Source of the DNA: Thermomicrobium roseum DSM 5159
GTDB taxonomy: Bacteria; Chloroflexota; Chloroflexia; Thermomicrobiales; Thermomicrobiaceae
Length of the DNA: 64,000 bases
NCBI RefSeq assembly: GCF_000021685.1
Contig: NC_011961.1
Span: 1 to 64,000 of the forward strand
Direction of reading: 5' to 3'
In this document: one piece after another, positions 26,662 to 35,458 of the stretch
How the letters are laid out: each line of letters begins with the position of its first letter
How positions within the stretch are numbered: the stretch's first letter is position 1
Translations under genes and position numbers: made by a program
The notes under the pieces: generated by a model
What the model was told of the DNA's origin: nothing
Seen by the model: only the letters and a program-made list of their open reading frames with translations
The model's database searches: none

Positions 26662-27207
26662 TCACTGGATCACGAACTGCGTGAGATAAACCTCGGTAAT
26701 TTTGTAGTCACCGAAAGCTGGCTGGAGCTTCTCGCGGAGTTCGTCCTTGAGGTGTTCTTTCCCTTCGAGTGTCGCGAGTTCGTCGACGGTCTTGGACGTA
26801 AGCACCATCGTCAAGGTGTCCTGGATTTTGGGCCAGGAGTGCTCCAGCTCAGCGCGCAGCGGATCGGTGCTGCCACCGCCACCACCATGACCGCCGCCTC
26901 CGCCTGCGGCGGTGAGACGCTCGTAGGTTTTCTGGTCGACGGCGACTTCCACGACGATCTCCGTCTTGAGATAGCGATAGCCACCGGGGTCAGCCAGGTT
27001 GACGATCCGCTCGCCGAGCGAGACGGTGAGATGCTGCTCGGCCGGTGCTGCCGACTTCCCCCCGTCCCCGGACTGGTTGATCGTGATGTTGAGGACGAAG
27101 GGCGCTGCACCGGCGCCACCGAGGAGAAAGAAACCGGCACCAGCGACCACCAGAACGAGCGGAATCACGAGCAGCAGAAGTCGTTTTGAGAGTAACCGCT
27201 TGATCAT
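26662..27207 (-). CDS. fliL: Flagellar basal body-associated protein FliL
   Basis: A 181-residue single-pass protein. A transmembrane helix near the N-terminus (LLLLVIPLVLVVAGAGFFLL) is followed by a Gly/Ala linker and the periplasmic FliL domain (ITINQSGDGG ... GYRYLKTEIVVEVAVDQKTYE). The linker before LRAELEHSWPKIQD contains an unusual run of Gly and His. FliL rings surround MotA/MotB stators and support torque. It sits between motB and fliM, 15 bases after motB. Confidence 0.85.
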   Translation of the reverse strand: MIKRLLSKRLLLLVIPLVLVVAGAGFFLLGGAGAAPFVLNITINQSGDGGKSAAPAEQHLTVSLGERIVNLADPGGYRYLKTEIVVEVAVDQKTYERLTAAGGGGGHGGGGGSTDPLRAELEHSWPKIQDTLTMVLTSKTVDELATLEGKEHLKDELREKLQPAFGDYKITEVYLTQFVIQ

Positions 27208-27222
27208 CCCCGTCTCCCTCGA

Positions 27223-27936
27223 TCACGGGCCGCCGAGTGTCGGCTGGACGATCACGATATCGACTCGCCGGTTCTTGCGTCGTCCTTCCACCGTTTCGTT
27301 GGAGGCCCGAGGCCGAAACTCGCCATAGCCAGCGGCACTGAGGCGTTGGGGCGGCAAGCCAGCCACATCGGTGAGATACCGCACCGTGTTGACGGCACGC
27401 ATAGCCGAAAGCTCCCAATTGTCCGGGTACGAGCCGGGCGGAGGCGGAGTACTGTCAGTATGCCCCTCGACGCGGATCGGGTTCGGCAAAGGCTCGATGA
27501 TGGCCGCGATCCCGTCCAACACGCGCTGGGCCTCGGGACGGAGCTCGGCCTGTCCGGGTGGAAAGAGGATCGCATCGGAGAGATGGATGACGATCCCTTC
27601 GCTCGTCAGCTCGACCTCCGCACCCTGCCGGTCGAGGCCGAGCCGAGTGAAGAGGGAAGCCACTTGCGCGCGGACACTCAGGTACGCATTGAAGCGGGGA
27701 TCCTGCTCGAGAGGCGTGACCATCGACTGGCCAGGTGGTGGAGCAGTGAGCACATCTAGATTGAAGGCAGCCCGTAACGAACTAGCCACCTGACGGAACT
27801 TGGCCAGGTCGGCCTGCGAGATCGAGTACATGACGACGAAGAAGATGAGCAACAGCGTGATGAGATCGGCATAGGTGATGAGCCAGCGCTCCAGGTTCTC
27901 GTGCTCGCCTTCATGATGCCGCTGGCGTCGAGCCAT
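27223..27936 (-). CDS. motB: Flagellar stator protein MotB
   Basis: A 237-residue stator subunit. After a basic, His-rich start comes the single transmembrane helix WLITYADLITLLLIFFVVMYS with the ion-binding Asp at residue 24. A plug/linker and the C-terminal OmpA-like peptidoglycan-binding domain follow (IRVEGHTDSTPPPPGSYPDNWELSAMRA ... NRRVDIVI). It forms the ion channel with MotA, whose gene ends 6 bases upstream. Whether H+ or Na+ is used cannot be told from these residues. Confidence 0.95.
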   Translation of the reverse strand: MARRQRHHEGEHENLERWLITYADLITLLLIFFVVMYSISQADLAKFRQVASSLRAAFNLDVLTAPPPGQSMVTPLEQDPRFNAYLSVRAQVASLFTRLGLDRQGAEVELTSEGIVIHLSDAILFPPGQAELRPEAQRVLDGIAAIIEPLPNPIRVEGHTDSTPPPPGSYPDNWELSAMRAVNTVRYLTDVAGLPPQRLSAAGYGEFRPRASNETVEGRRKNRRVDIVIVQPTLGGP

Positions 27937-27942
27937 GGCCGA

Positions 27943-28746
27943 TCACTCCCCACCCGGCGCCATCGCCCGAGCACCGGCGGGAGCGGCCTTCGGCTCGGTC
28001 GCGCGCGCTTGCGGCGGAAGGTGCACGAGGAGCTTTTCGCGGAGCATGCGCGGGTTCTCGCCGGCCTGGATACCCAGGATACCCTCGATGATGAGCTGCC
28101 GCTCGGCCACTTCTTCCTTGCTGCGCAGCTTGAGCTTGTTGTGGAGAGGAAGCCAGAGCAAGTTGGCGGTCGCCACACCATAGAGCGTGGCCAGGAAAGC
28201 GACTGCGATCGCCGGGCCGAGCGATTCTGGATCTTTGAGCGAACTCAACACGTGCACCAGACCCATGACCGTTCCGATGATGCCCATGGTGGGTGCGAAA
28301 CCGCCCATCGTCTGGAAGATGCCGTACCCACGAGCGTGACGCTGCTCCATCGCTTCGACATCGGCCCAGAGGATCTGCTCCGTCAGCTCAGCGTCGGTGC
28401 CGTCGACGACCAGCATGATCCCTTTCTTCAGGAAGGGATCTTCGATCGGATGGTTCTCGAGGGCGAGAAGGCCGTCACGGCGGGCGATCTCGGCCAGCTT
28501 GACGATCTCTTCGACGAGTACAGCGCGACGGTCGGGCGGGGTCTTGATCGCCTTCATGATGAGCTTGGGAAGGCCGAGCATGTCCTTGAGACCGTAACTC
28601 GTGAGCGTCGCACCGAACGTCCCGCCGAAGATGATCATGTAGGCAGTGATACCGATCAGGGACGAGAGATGTCCGCCTTCCATGACGAAGGCGAGAATGA
28701 GCGCGCCGAAACCGAGCACGATCCCCAGTATGGTGGCGAGATCCAT
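27943..28746 (-). CDS. motA: Flagellar stator protein MotA
   Basis: A 267-residue membrane protein with four hydrophobic segments. The first two are at the N-terminus (ILGIVLGFGALILAFVMEG; LIGITAYMIIFGGTFGATL). The last two surround the conserved Pro-containing motif GGFAPTMGIIGTVMGLVHVL. The cytoplasmic loop between the pairs carries charged residues that contact FliG. A Pro/Ala-rich C-terminal tail is longer than in many homologues. Gene order flbD-motA-motB-fliL-fliM-fliN is typical of Gram-positive-type flagellar loci. Confidence 0.95.
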   Translation of the reverse strand: MDLATILGIVLGFGALILAFVMEGGHLSSLIGITAYMIIFGGTFGATLTSYGLKDMLGLPKLIMKAIKTPPDRRAVLVEEIVKLAEIARRDGLLALENHPIEDPFLKKGIMLVVDGTDAELTEQILWADVEAMEQRHARGYGIFQTMGGFAPTMGIIGTVMGLVHVLSSLKDPESLGPAIAVAFLATLYGVATANLLWLPLHNKLKLRSKEEVAERQLIIEGILGIQAGENPRMLREKLLVHLPPQARATEPKAAPAGARAMAPGGE

Positions 28747-28767
28747 CCTGGCTGCTCCTCCCGTCCC

Positions 28768-28998
28768 TCAATCGTCGTGCTCAGCGCGAGGGAGTAGGCC
28801 ACGCACCGCGTCCGGTTGCCCGCCGAGCCCCCGTCGATAGGCCAGCACGCGGTCGATGACCTCATCGACCGGCTCGCGGACCATCAGGCGACGCCGGGTC
28901 ACGAGAACGATGACCGTCTCGGGCACAGCCTCGACCATTTCGATGAGTTCGGCATTGACGACGACCCGGCTTCCGTCCAGCCGCGTGACCGTGATCAT
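28768..28998 (-). CDS. flbD: FlbD-family flagellar protein
   Basis: A 76-residue protein whose first 60 residues match the FlbD family found beside motA in clostridia and bacilli: MITVTRLDGSRVVVNAELIEMVEAVPETVIVLV, then the short helix EPVDEVIDRVLAYRR. It is not the Caulobacter NtrC-like regulator of the same name. Function is unknown in the family. It is the first gene of the leftward operon, with a hairpin in its leader. Confidence 0.85.
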   Translation of the reverse strand: MITVTRLDGSRVVVNAELIEMVEAVPETVIVLVTRRRLMVREPVDEVIDRVLAYRRGLGGQPDAVRGLLPRAEHDD

Positions 28999-29012
28999 GA
29001 CTTGTCCCTACT

Positions 29013-29036
29013 CGGCACCATGCTCGCGTGGTGCCG
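29013..29036 (-). promoter_or_regulatory. Hairpin in the flbD leader
   Basis: CGGCACCA (29013-29020) pairs exactly with TGGTGCCG (29029-29036), with an 8-base loop, 15 bases before the flbD start on the minus strand. CTCGGCAC recurs at 29102-29109. It may be a protein-binding site or a leader structure controlling the motility operon. Confidence 0.35.
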
Positions 29037-29128
29037 CACTGAGCATTTCGGCAGAACGAGCCAGCGTGCTCGCCAGCCAAAAAGTCCTAGACACCCTGTC
29101 CCTCGGCACTATCCGGACACCGACCCAC

Positions 29129-29213
29129 GCACCCTAGGGGAAAAGGACGAGCGTCCCGCCGCAAAACCCGACAGGCTCCCGATGCAGCTGGCTCGGCGGA
29201 TGCACTAGGGTGC
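29129..29213. repeat. CTAG-containing inverted repeat before fliP
   Basis: GCACCCTAG (29129-29137) is repeated inverted as CTAGGGTGC (29205-29213), 85 bases end to end, inside the divergent flbD/fliP control region. A related GTCCTAGAC lies at 29084-29092. The right arm ends 5 bases before an alternative GTG start of fliP. Confidence 0.35.
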
Positions 29214-29253
29214 GCTCGTGGAAACGGTCCACAGGAGAAGCGTGGAGCGAACC

Positions 29254-30057
29254 ATGCGGGACGAGGCGCGACTGCGAGCGAGCGAACCGAAGGGACCACT
29301 GCGGTGGGGGGCGCTCGCCGCTGGTGTCCTGGGAGCGATGGCGAGCAGCGCCTGCGCCTTCCAGGCAACGATGGGCTCCACCCAGATCCAGGTGCAGAGC
29401 CAAGGAGGAAACAGCACCGGCAACCCGGTCGCAGCAGGCCTGGAACTAGTCTTCTTGCTGACGCTGGTCAGTCTGCTGCCGACGATCCTGATCGTGATGA
29501 CCTCGTTCACGCGGATCGTGATCGTGCTCTCCTTCGTCCGCTCGGCGATCGGCGTACCGCAACTTCCGCCGAACCAGGTCCTGATCGGGCTGGCACTCTT
29601 CCTGACCGTATTCGTCATGGCTCCGACTTGGCAAGCGGTCAACCGCGATGCACTCCAACCGTACCTGCGGGGCGAGATCAACCAGCGGACAGCACTGGAG
29701 CGCGGGCTGCAGCCGCTGCGCACCTTCATGTTCCGACAGACACGGGAGCGCGACATCGCGCTCTTCATGAGCCTCGGCAATTTGCCGCGCCCGCGGACAC
29801 CGGAGGATGTCCCGACCTGGGTGCTGGTCCCCGCCTTCATCCTGAGCGAGCTGAAGACTGCGTTTACCATGGGATTCGTCCTCTTCATCCCCTTCCTGGT
29901 CATCGATTTGATCGTCTCCAGCACGCTGATGGCGATGGGGATGATCATGGTTCCGCCGGTCGTCATCTCGTTACCGTTCAAGCTATTGCTCTTCGTCATG
30001 GTGGACGGTTGGGACCTTCTCGTCCGCTCCCTGGTCGTCAGCTTCGGCACTGGTTAG
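29254..30057 (+). CDS. fliP: Flagellar export gate protein FliP
   Basis: A 267-residue core component of the flagellar type III export gate (FliP5-FliQ4-FliR1). After a cleavable-looking signal sequence (WGALAAGVLGAMASSACAF) come the family motifs LVSLLPTILIVMTSFTRIVIVLSFVR, the cytoplasmic loop (FMFRQTRERDIALF) and SELKTAFTMGFVLFIPFLVIDLIV. ATG 29254 has a GGAG 7 bases upstream; GTG 29218 in the same frame is an alternative adding 12 residues. It opens the rightward operon. Confidence 0.95.
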   Translation: MRDEARLRASEPKGPLRWGALAAGVLGAMASSACAFQATMGSTQIQVQSQGGNSTGNPVAAGLELVFLLTLVSLLPTILIVMTSFTRIVIVLSFVRSAIGVPQLPPNQVLIGLALFLTVFVMAPTWQAVNRDALQPYLRGEINQRTALERGLQPLRTFMFRQTRERDIALFMSLGNLPRPRTPEDVPTWVLVPAFILSELKTAFTMGFVLFIPFLVIDLIVSSTLMAMGMIMVPPVVISLPFKLLLFVMVDGWDLLVRSLVVSFGTG

Positions 30058-30067
30058 GAGACGGTGG

Positions 30068-30337
30068 ATGAACGAGGCACTGCTGCTCGAATTGGCGCGG
30101 GCTGCGATCACGACCACACTGTTGGTTTCGGCTCCTATCCTGCTCACCATCCTGGTCGTCGGGCTTCTGGTGAGCGTGCTCCAGGCGGTCACCCAAGTCA
30201 ATGAGCAGACACTGGTTTTCATCCCGAAGATCGTGATCACCTTCCTGATCCTGCTCTTCGCGGGATCGTGGATGGGGCGCCAGCTGGCGACACTGGCGAC
30301 CGAGCTGTTCCTGCTCTTGCCGGCATTGCGTCGCTGA
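30068..30337 (+). CDS. fliQ: Flagellar export gate protein FliQ
   Basis: An 89-residue protein with two transmembrane helices and the characteristic LTILVVGLLVSVLQAVTQVNEQTL motif at the helix turn. Exact family length. It lies 10 bases after fliP, with a TAGGAGA ribosome binding site overlapping the fliP stop. It packs around FliP/FliR in the export gate. Confidence 0.95.
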   Translation: MNEALLLELARAAITTTLLVSAPILLTILVVGLLVSVLQAVTQVNEQTLVFIPKIVITFLILLFAGSWMGRQLATLATELFLLLPALRR

Positions 30338-30346
30338 GGATCGCTC

Positions 30347-31129
30347 ATGGAGGTCACGACACCCCTCATCCCGAGCTCGATCGCGCTGTTCGTCCTGGTG
30401 GTCACCCGGGTCGGGCTCGTGCTCTCGCTGCTTCCCGGGTTCGGAAGCCAGGCCGTGCCGCTGCCCGCCCGCGTCGCGCTGGCCGTCGTCCTGGCGCTGG
30501 CACTGGTCCCATTCGTCCCGACCGATGCCAGCGGGCTCAGCGATCCGACCGTCTTCGCGGTCGCCTTGGCCCGCGAGTTGGTGACAGGGCTGGCACTGGG
30601 ATTGGCGGTGGCCGCTGTCTTCGCTGCGGTGGAGATGGCGGCCTCGCTCATCGGCTACCAACTCGGCTTCGGATTGGCGGCGACGTTCAACCCGGCCTTC
30701 GGGATGCAGGGCACAGCCCTGAACACGCTCTACTTGGCCTTGGCAGCACTGGTCCTCTTCGGCACGAATGGGCACCACCAACTGGTCGGAGCGCTGGCCC
30801 GCAGCCTGATCCTGCTGCCTCCGGGAGCAGCCGCTCCCGACGTCGATACCCCCCGTGCGGTCATCGCGCTGACCGGCGCCATGTTCAGCGATGCGCTCCG
30901 GATCGGGCTCCCGATCGCTGGCTCGCTCCTGGTCGCGGACATCGGGCTGGGGCTGCTCAACCGCATGGTGCCCCAGATGAGCGTCTTCTTCGTCGGACTT
31001 CCGGCCAAGATCCTGCTCGGTTTTCTCGTCCTGTTGCTCTCGCTTCCTTTTCTTTTGCAGATCCTGGTGCACGTCTCGACCGATGGCCTCCTGAACGTTC
31101 TGACGCGCGTGATCTTGGCAGCGAGGTGA
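30347..31129 (+). CDS. fliR: Flagellar export gate protein FliR
   Basis: A 260-residue polytopic protein with about six hydrophobic segments: LFVLVVTRVGLVLSLLPGFGSQAVPLPARV at the start, the conserved GYQLGFGLAATFNPAFG, and the hydrophobic C-terminus LLGFLVLLLSLPFLL. One copy caps the FliP-FliQ assembly. Located between fliQ (9 bases) and flhB (3 bases). Confidence 0.94.
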   Translation: MEVTTPLIPSSIALFVLVVTRVGLVLSLLPGFGSQAVPLPARVALAVVLALALVPFVPTDASGLSDPTVFAVALARELVTGLALGLAVAAVFAAVEMAASLIGYQLGFGLAATFNPAFGMQGTALNTLYLALAALVLFGTNGHHQLVGALARSLILLPPGAAAPDVDTPRAVIALTGAMFSDALRIGLPIAGSLLVADIGLGLLNRMVPQMSVFFVGLPAKILLGFLVLLLSLPFLLQILVHVSTDGLLNVLTRVILAAR

Positions 31130-31132
31130 AGG

Positions 31133-32224
31133 ATGGCGAGCGAGCGCACCGAGCGCGCCACACCGCGCCGGCGCCAAGAAGCCCGCAAGCGTGGGCAAGT
31201 CCCGCGCAGTGCGGACCTGACCTCGGCGCTGGTCCTGTTGGCCGGGGCTTTCTTCCTCCCATGGTACGCTGGTGCAGCGGGACAGACCCTCTGGGACTAT
31301 CTCGAACGCGCCTTCAGCGGTCCCTTGCCGCGCGATCTCACTGGGCCGGACATCGTCGCGCTGGCTTGGGCGAGCGGGGCGACCGTTCTGAAGCTCGCGC
31401 TCCCCATCCTCGGGCTCTTCGCCGCGGTCGGCGTGGCCAGCACACTGGTGCAAGCGGGCTTCGTCTTCGCACCAGCGGTGCTCAAACCGGACTGGCGACG
31501 GATCGATCCGATCGCCGGCTTCCAGCGACTGTTCTCCCGACGAGGCCTCTTCGAGACGGGCAAGGCGCTTCTCAAGATCGCTATCGTTCTCGCAGTGACG
31601 TATCCGCTCATCCAACGGGATCTGCCGCGCTACGCCGATCTGACCGGTGCGGAACCAGCGGCTATCGCGCAGGCGATCGGGCAGAGCATGCGCGATCTGG
31701 CAGTGCGGGTCGGCGCGGCCTATCTGGCACTGGCGATCCTGGACTACGGGTTCCAGCGCTGGGACCTGGAGCAACGTTTGCGGATGACCCGCCACGAACT
31801 CAAGGAAGAACTCCGACAAACGGAGGGAGATCCCGAGATCAAGGCGCGGATCCGGCGCCTGCAGCGGCAGATGGCGATGCGCCGGATGATGGCACAAGTT
31901 CCCAAAGCGACGGTGGTGGTGACCAACCCGACCCACCTGGCAGTCGCCTTGCGGTACGAGCCGCGCAGCATGCGTGCGCCAGTCGTGGTGGCCAAGGGAG
32001 CAGGGGCAGTCGCCGAGCGGATCACCGCCATCGCGCGGCAGCACACGATCCCGGTCCTCCGCAACCAGCCACTGGCGCAGGCGCTCTATCGGACCGTCGA
32101 GGTGGGCCAGGAAATCCCGATCACGCTCTACGAAGCGGTGGCCGACATCATCGCCTACGTCTACCGGTTGCGCCGGGCCAGCGCGCCGGTCCAGAGCGAG
32201 ACGCCGCCGACGAGCGTTTCGTGA
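31133..32224 (+). CDS. flhB: Flagellar export switch protein FlhB
   Basis: A 363-residue protein with four transmembrane helices in the first 220 residues, after the usual basic N-terminus (RATPRRRQEARKRGQVPRS). The cytoplasmic domain carries the self-cleavage motif NPTH at 265-268, as required for the switch from rod/hook to filament export. Normal length, all key residues present. Confidence 0.96.
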   Translation: MASERTERATPRRRQEARKRGQVPRSADLTSALVLLAGAFFLPWYAGAAGQTLWDYLERAFSGPLPRDLTGPDIVALAWASGATVLKLALPILGLFAAVGVASTLVQAGFVFAPAVLKPDWRRIDPIAGFQRLFSRRGLFETGKALLKIAIVLAVTYPLIQRDLPRYADLTGAEPAAIAQAIGQSMRDLAVRVGAAYLALAILDYGFQRWDLEQRLRMTRHELKEELRQTEGDPEIKARIRRLQRQMAMRRMMAQVPKATVVVTNPTHLAVALRYEPRSMRAPVVVAKGAGAVAERITAIARQHTIPVLRNQPLAQALYRTVEVGQEIPITLYEAVADIIAYVYRLRRASAPVQSETPPTSVS

Positions 32225-32243
32225 CGGGTTGAAGGGAGAAACG

Positions 32244-34319
32244 ATGGCGAGCACGCCGACAGTCAGCGGAAACCGCGCAGAGCCGGTGAGCGGCATCCGG
32301 CGACTCGTCCGCTACAGCGACGTCGCCCTGGCTGCGGGCGTGGTGGCGATCGTCGCCCTGATGATCTTGCCGGTTCCCGCCCACGTCCTCGATATCTTGA
32401 TCACGACCAATATCGCACTGGCCCTGACGATCCTCCTAGTCTCGCTGTACATCCACGAACCACTCCAGTTCTCGGCTTTCCCGACGGTTCTCCTCCTCGC
32501 CACGCTCTTCCGGCTCGCGCTCAACATCACCTCGACCCGCTTGATCCTGCTGCAGGGGAACGCTGGTGAGGTGATCAACGCGTTCGGTCGCTTCGTGGTA
32601 GGCGGCAACTACGTGGTGGGGATCGTCGTCTTCGTGATCCTGGTGGTGATCCAGTTCGTGGTGATCACCAACGGGGCGGGGCGCGTGGCGGAAGTGGCTG
32701 CACGCTTCACCCTGGACGCGATGCCCGGCAAGCAGATGTCGATCGATGCCGACCTCAATGCCGGCCTCATCACCGAGGAGGAGGCACGGCGTCGACGGCA
32801 GGAGATCGCGCGCGAAGCCGACTTCTACGGCGCGATGGACGGTGCCAGCAAGTTCGTCAAGGGGGACGCCATCGCGGGCATCGTGATCATCCTCATCAAC
32901 ATCCTGGGTGGTATCGCCATCGGCGCGCTGCAGCGCGGCCTTTCGCTCGGCGAGGCGCTGCGCACCTACGCCCTGCTGACCGTCGGGGACGGTTTGGTCT
33001 CGCAGATCCCCGCCCTGCTGATCTCCACGGCGACCGGCATCATCGTGACGCGCAGTGCCTCGGATGCCAATCTGGGACTGGATCTGGCGCGACAGATCTT
33101 CAGTGCTCCCCGGGCGCTGGCGATCGCTGGTGTCCTGCTGGCTGTCCTGGGACTGGCGCCAGGCTTGCCGGCCCCACCGTTTTTCCTCGGGGCGGTCGGG
33201 ATGCTGGGTGCAGCGCTGGCCCTGCGGCAACCGGCCCGACCGGCAGCAGCCGAGATCCCGCCGCCAGCGAGCGAGACCGAGGAGGCGATGCCGGAGGTGG
33301 CACCGGTCGATCCGCTGGAACTGGAGATCGGCTACGGACTGATCCCGCTGGTCGATCAAGCAGCTGGTGGACAGCTGTTGCGGCGGATCACGCTCTTGCG
33401 CAAGCAGATCGCACAAGAACTGGGGTTCGTCATGCCGACCGTGCGCATCCGGGACAATCTGACCCTGCGGCCGAACGAGTACCGCATTCTGGTGCGTGGA
33501 ATCAAGGCTGGGGAGGGCGAAGTCTATCCGGACCGACTGATGGCGATGAGCACGACCGGTGAACCGCCGCAGCTGGAGGGGATCGCGGCGCGTGAACCGG
33601 CCTTCGGTCTCCAGGCAGTGTGGATCGCCGAAGGACAACGCGCGGCAGCCGAAGCGCAGGGCTACGCAGTGGTCGATGCCGCCTCGGTGATCACGACGCA
33701 TTTGAGCGAAGTGGTGCGCCGTCACGCAGCACAACTGTTGCGCCGCCAGGACGTGCAACGGCTGCTGGATAGTGTCCGGCGCGAGCACCCGGCGGTGGTG
33801 GACGAACTCGTCCCGCATCTCCTCTCGCTGAGCGAGGTGCACCAGGTGCTGCAGCGCCTCCTCGAGGAGCAGGTCCCGATCCGCGACCTCGTCACCATCC
33901 TGGAAGTGCTGGGGAACCATGCCCGCTCCGTGCGCACCGTGCATGTCCTCGCCGAGCATGTCCGGCATGCTTTGGCAGCTGCCATCACCCAGCAGTACGT
34001 GGCAGCGGACGGCACGCTGGGCGCGCTGGTACTGCATCCTGACCTGGCGACGCAGCTCCAGGAATCGATCCATCACGGTGAGGATGGGCCACAACTGGCG
34101 CTGCCACCGGAGCGCTTGCAGGCATTGCTGAGCGCTGTAGCCCAGGAGATGGAGCGCGTGGCGGCTCTCGGTTATCAGCCGGTGCTGCTCGCGCCAGCCA
34201 GCCTGCGGGCTGCCCTGAGTCGCACACTCCGCCGCTCCTTGCCGAACCTGGCAGTCCTGGCTTACCACGAGGTCGCACCTGGAATCCGCGTCCAGATTTT
34301 GGGAACCGTGAGGGGGTAA
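32244..34319 (+). CDS. flhA: Flagellar export protein FlhA
   Basis: A 691-residue protein. Roughly eight hydrophobic segments in the first 320 residues surround the FHIPEP-family motif RFTLDAMPGKQMSIDADLNAGLI. The C-terminal cytoplasmic domain forms the nonameric ring that docks chaperone-substrate complexes. ATG 32244 follows GAAGGGAG and is 19 bases after flhB; the open frame extends back into flhB without support. A Pro/Glu-rich linker (AAEIPPPASETEEAMPEV) joins the two halves. Confidence 0.96.
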   Translation: MASTPTVSGNRAEPVSGIRRLVRYSDVALAAGVVAIVALMILPVPAHVLDILITTNIALALTILLVSLYIHEPLQFSAFPTVLLLATLFRLALNITSTRLILLQGNAGEVINAFGRFVVGGNYVVGIVVFVILVVIQFVVITNGAGRVAEVAARFTLDAMPGKQMSIDADLNAGLITEEEARRRRQEIAREADFYGAMDGASKFVKGDAIAGIVIILINILGGIAIGALQRGLSLGEALRTYALLTVGDGLVSQIPALLISTATGIIVTRSASDANLGLDLARQIFSAPRALAIAGVLLAVLGLAPGLPAPPFFLGAVGMLGAALALRQPARPAAAEIPPPASETEEAMPEVAPVDPLELEIGYGLIPLVDQAAGGQLLRRITLLRKQIAQELGFVMPTVRIRDNLTLRPNEYRILVRGIKAGEGEVYPDRLMAMSTTGEPPQLEGIAAREPAFGLQAVWIAEGQRAAAEAQGYAVVDAASVITTHLSEVVRRHAAQLLRRQDVQRLLDSVRREHPAVVDELVPHLLSLSEVHQVLQRLLEEQVPIRDLVTILEVLGNHARSVRTVHVLAEHVRHALAAAITQQYVAADGTLGALVLHPDLATQLQESIHHGEDGPQLALPPERLQALLSAVAQEMERVAALGYQPVLLAPASLRAALSRTLRRSLPNLAVLAYHEVAPGIRVQILGTVRG

Positions 34320-34322
34320 GTC

Positions 34323-35324
34323 ATGCTGGAGGCACGCACCTACCGGGCAGAATCGATCCAAGCCGCGCTCCTCTTGGCCAAGGCGGAACTCGGGCCGGAT
34401 GCCGTCATCTTGGACGTGCGTCACCTCGAACCGCGTCATCTCCTCGGCGGGCCAGCCGTCGTGGAACTCGTGGCTGCACCGGGGTCGCCTGCAGTCCAAC
34501 GCGGCCCGGGAACGCCGGGAATCCCGGCGATCCCAGCGATCGGTGATCCGGTCGTCCTGGGGCTGACAGCGCTCGGGTTGAGTCCACGCTTCGCGGCGGA
34601 ACTGGTCCAGGCTTACCGGCAAGGGAAGGGTCCGAGCCGCGATCTCCGTCGAGTACTGGCCGCTCGGATTGCGGAGTACATCACGGTGGCGCCGTGGTTA
34701 CCGCTCGGGGGACGCATGATCCTGGCGCTCGTCGGCCCGACCGGTGTCGGCAAGACGACGACGGCGCTGAAGCTCGCGGCGGCAGCTCGAACCGATGGCT
34801 TCGCGGTGCAACTCATCAGCTGCGGGGGCGACGAAGCGCACGACGCGCGCAGCGAGACACTGGCGCGGAGCTTCGGCCTCCCCTTCACCCGCGCGGCGAA
34901 TGGGGTCGAACTCCAGCGGGCACTCCGGATGACGAGCGGCCAGCTGGTCCTGATCGACACGGCAGGGGCGAACCCGTTCGATCCGCGCGCCATCGCGGCG
35001 CTGGAGGGAGTTCTGGCCAGCGAGCACGTGATCGTCGCGCTGACGCTCTCCGTCGGAGGCGACCTGGAAGAAACGCTCGAAGCGGCGCGCCGTTATGCGC
35101 CGCTGCGTCCTCGGGCTCTCATCCTGACCAAGCTCGACGAGACCCGGCGCCCGGGACTGGCCCTGGGCCTGGCTGAACGGCTGGCGCGTCCCCTGTTGGC
35201 GCTCACCACCGGCACCCGGATTCCCGACGACCTGGTGAGCGCTTCGACACCGGCGCTGACCGAGCTCGCTGCCTGGACGCTGGAGCGCCTGGAACGACGA
35301 GCCGCCGTTCGTCCCCCGTCCTAG
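34323..35324 (+). CDS. flhF: Flagellar SRP-like GTPase FlhF
   Basis: A 333-residue protein. The short N-terminal B domain (RTYRAESIQAALLLAKAELGPDAVIL) is followed by a Pro/Gly-rich linker and the SRP-type G domain with P-loop GPTGVGKTTTALKLA, DTAGANPFD and TKLDETRRPG. FlhF sets the number and place of flagella, usually with the ATPase FlhG. No flhG follows here: the next gene is a small membrane protein. The flhF stop codon lies inside the first GTCCTAGGAC palindrome. Confidence 0.93.
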   Translation: MLEARTYRAESIQAALLLAKAELGPDAVILDVRHLEPRHLLGGPAVVELVAAPGSPAVQRGPGTPGIPAIPAIGDPVVLGLTALGLSPRFAAELVQAYRQGKGPSRDLRRVLAARIAEYITVAPWLPLGGRMILALVGPTGVGKTTTALKLAAAARTDGFAVQLISCGGDEAHDARSETLARSFGLPFTRAANGVELQRALRMTSGQLVLIDTAGANPFDPRAIAALEGVLASEHVIVALTLSVGGDLEETLEAARRYAPLRPRALILTKLDETRRPGLALGLAERLARPLLALTTGTRIPDDLVSASTPALTELAAWTLERLERRAAVRPPS

Positions 35325-35350
35325 GACCGACGCACTGCCTGTCCTAGGAC
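35318..35350. repeat. Tandem pair of GTCCTAGGAC palindromes
   Basis: Perfect 10-bp palindromes at 35318-35327 and 35341-35350 form part of a 23-bp direct repeat (palindrome, a few bases, GCACTGC, two bases). They sit between flhF and the fliA gene group. Palindrome centres are 23 bp apart, about two helical turns, as expected for two dimers binding one face. Confidence 0.5.
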
Positions 35351-35458
35351 GCCCGCACTGCGCGCTTTGGGTCGGGCAGGGCTGGGCTGGTCGATGGTCG
35401 AGAGGTTAGGGTGAACGATGCAGGGGTGGGACGCACGACCACTCGAGAGGGTACCCGG

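Noticed and set aside
30038..34622. Very long open frames on the minus strand (over 700 codons) opposite flhB and flhA
   Set aside because: They lie antisense to well-conserved genes, are rich in Arg/Gln/Asp/His and lack any domain. This is the usual artefact of high-GC codon usage.
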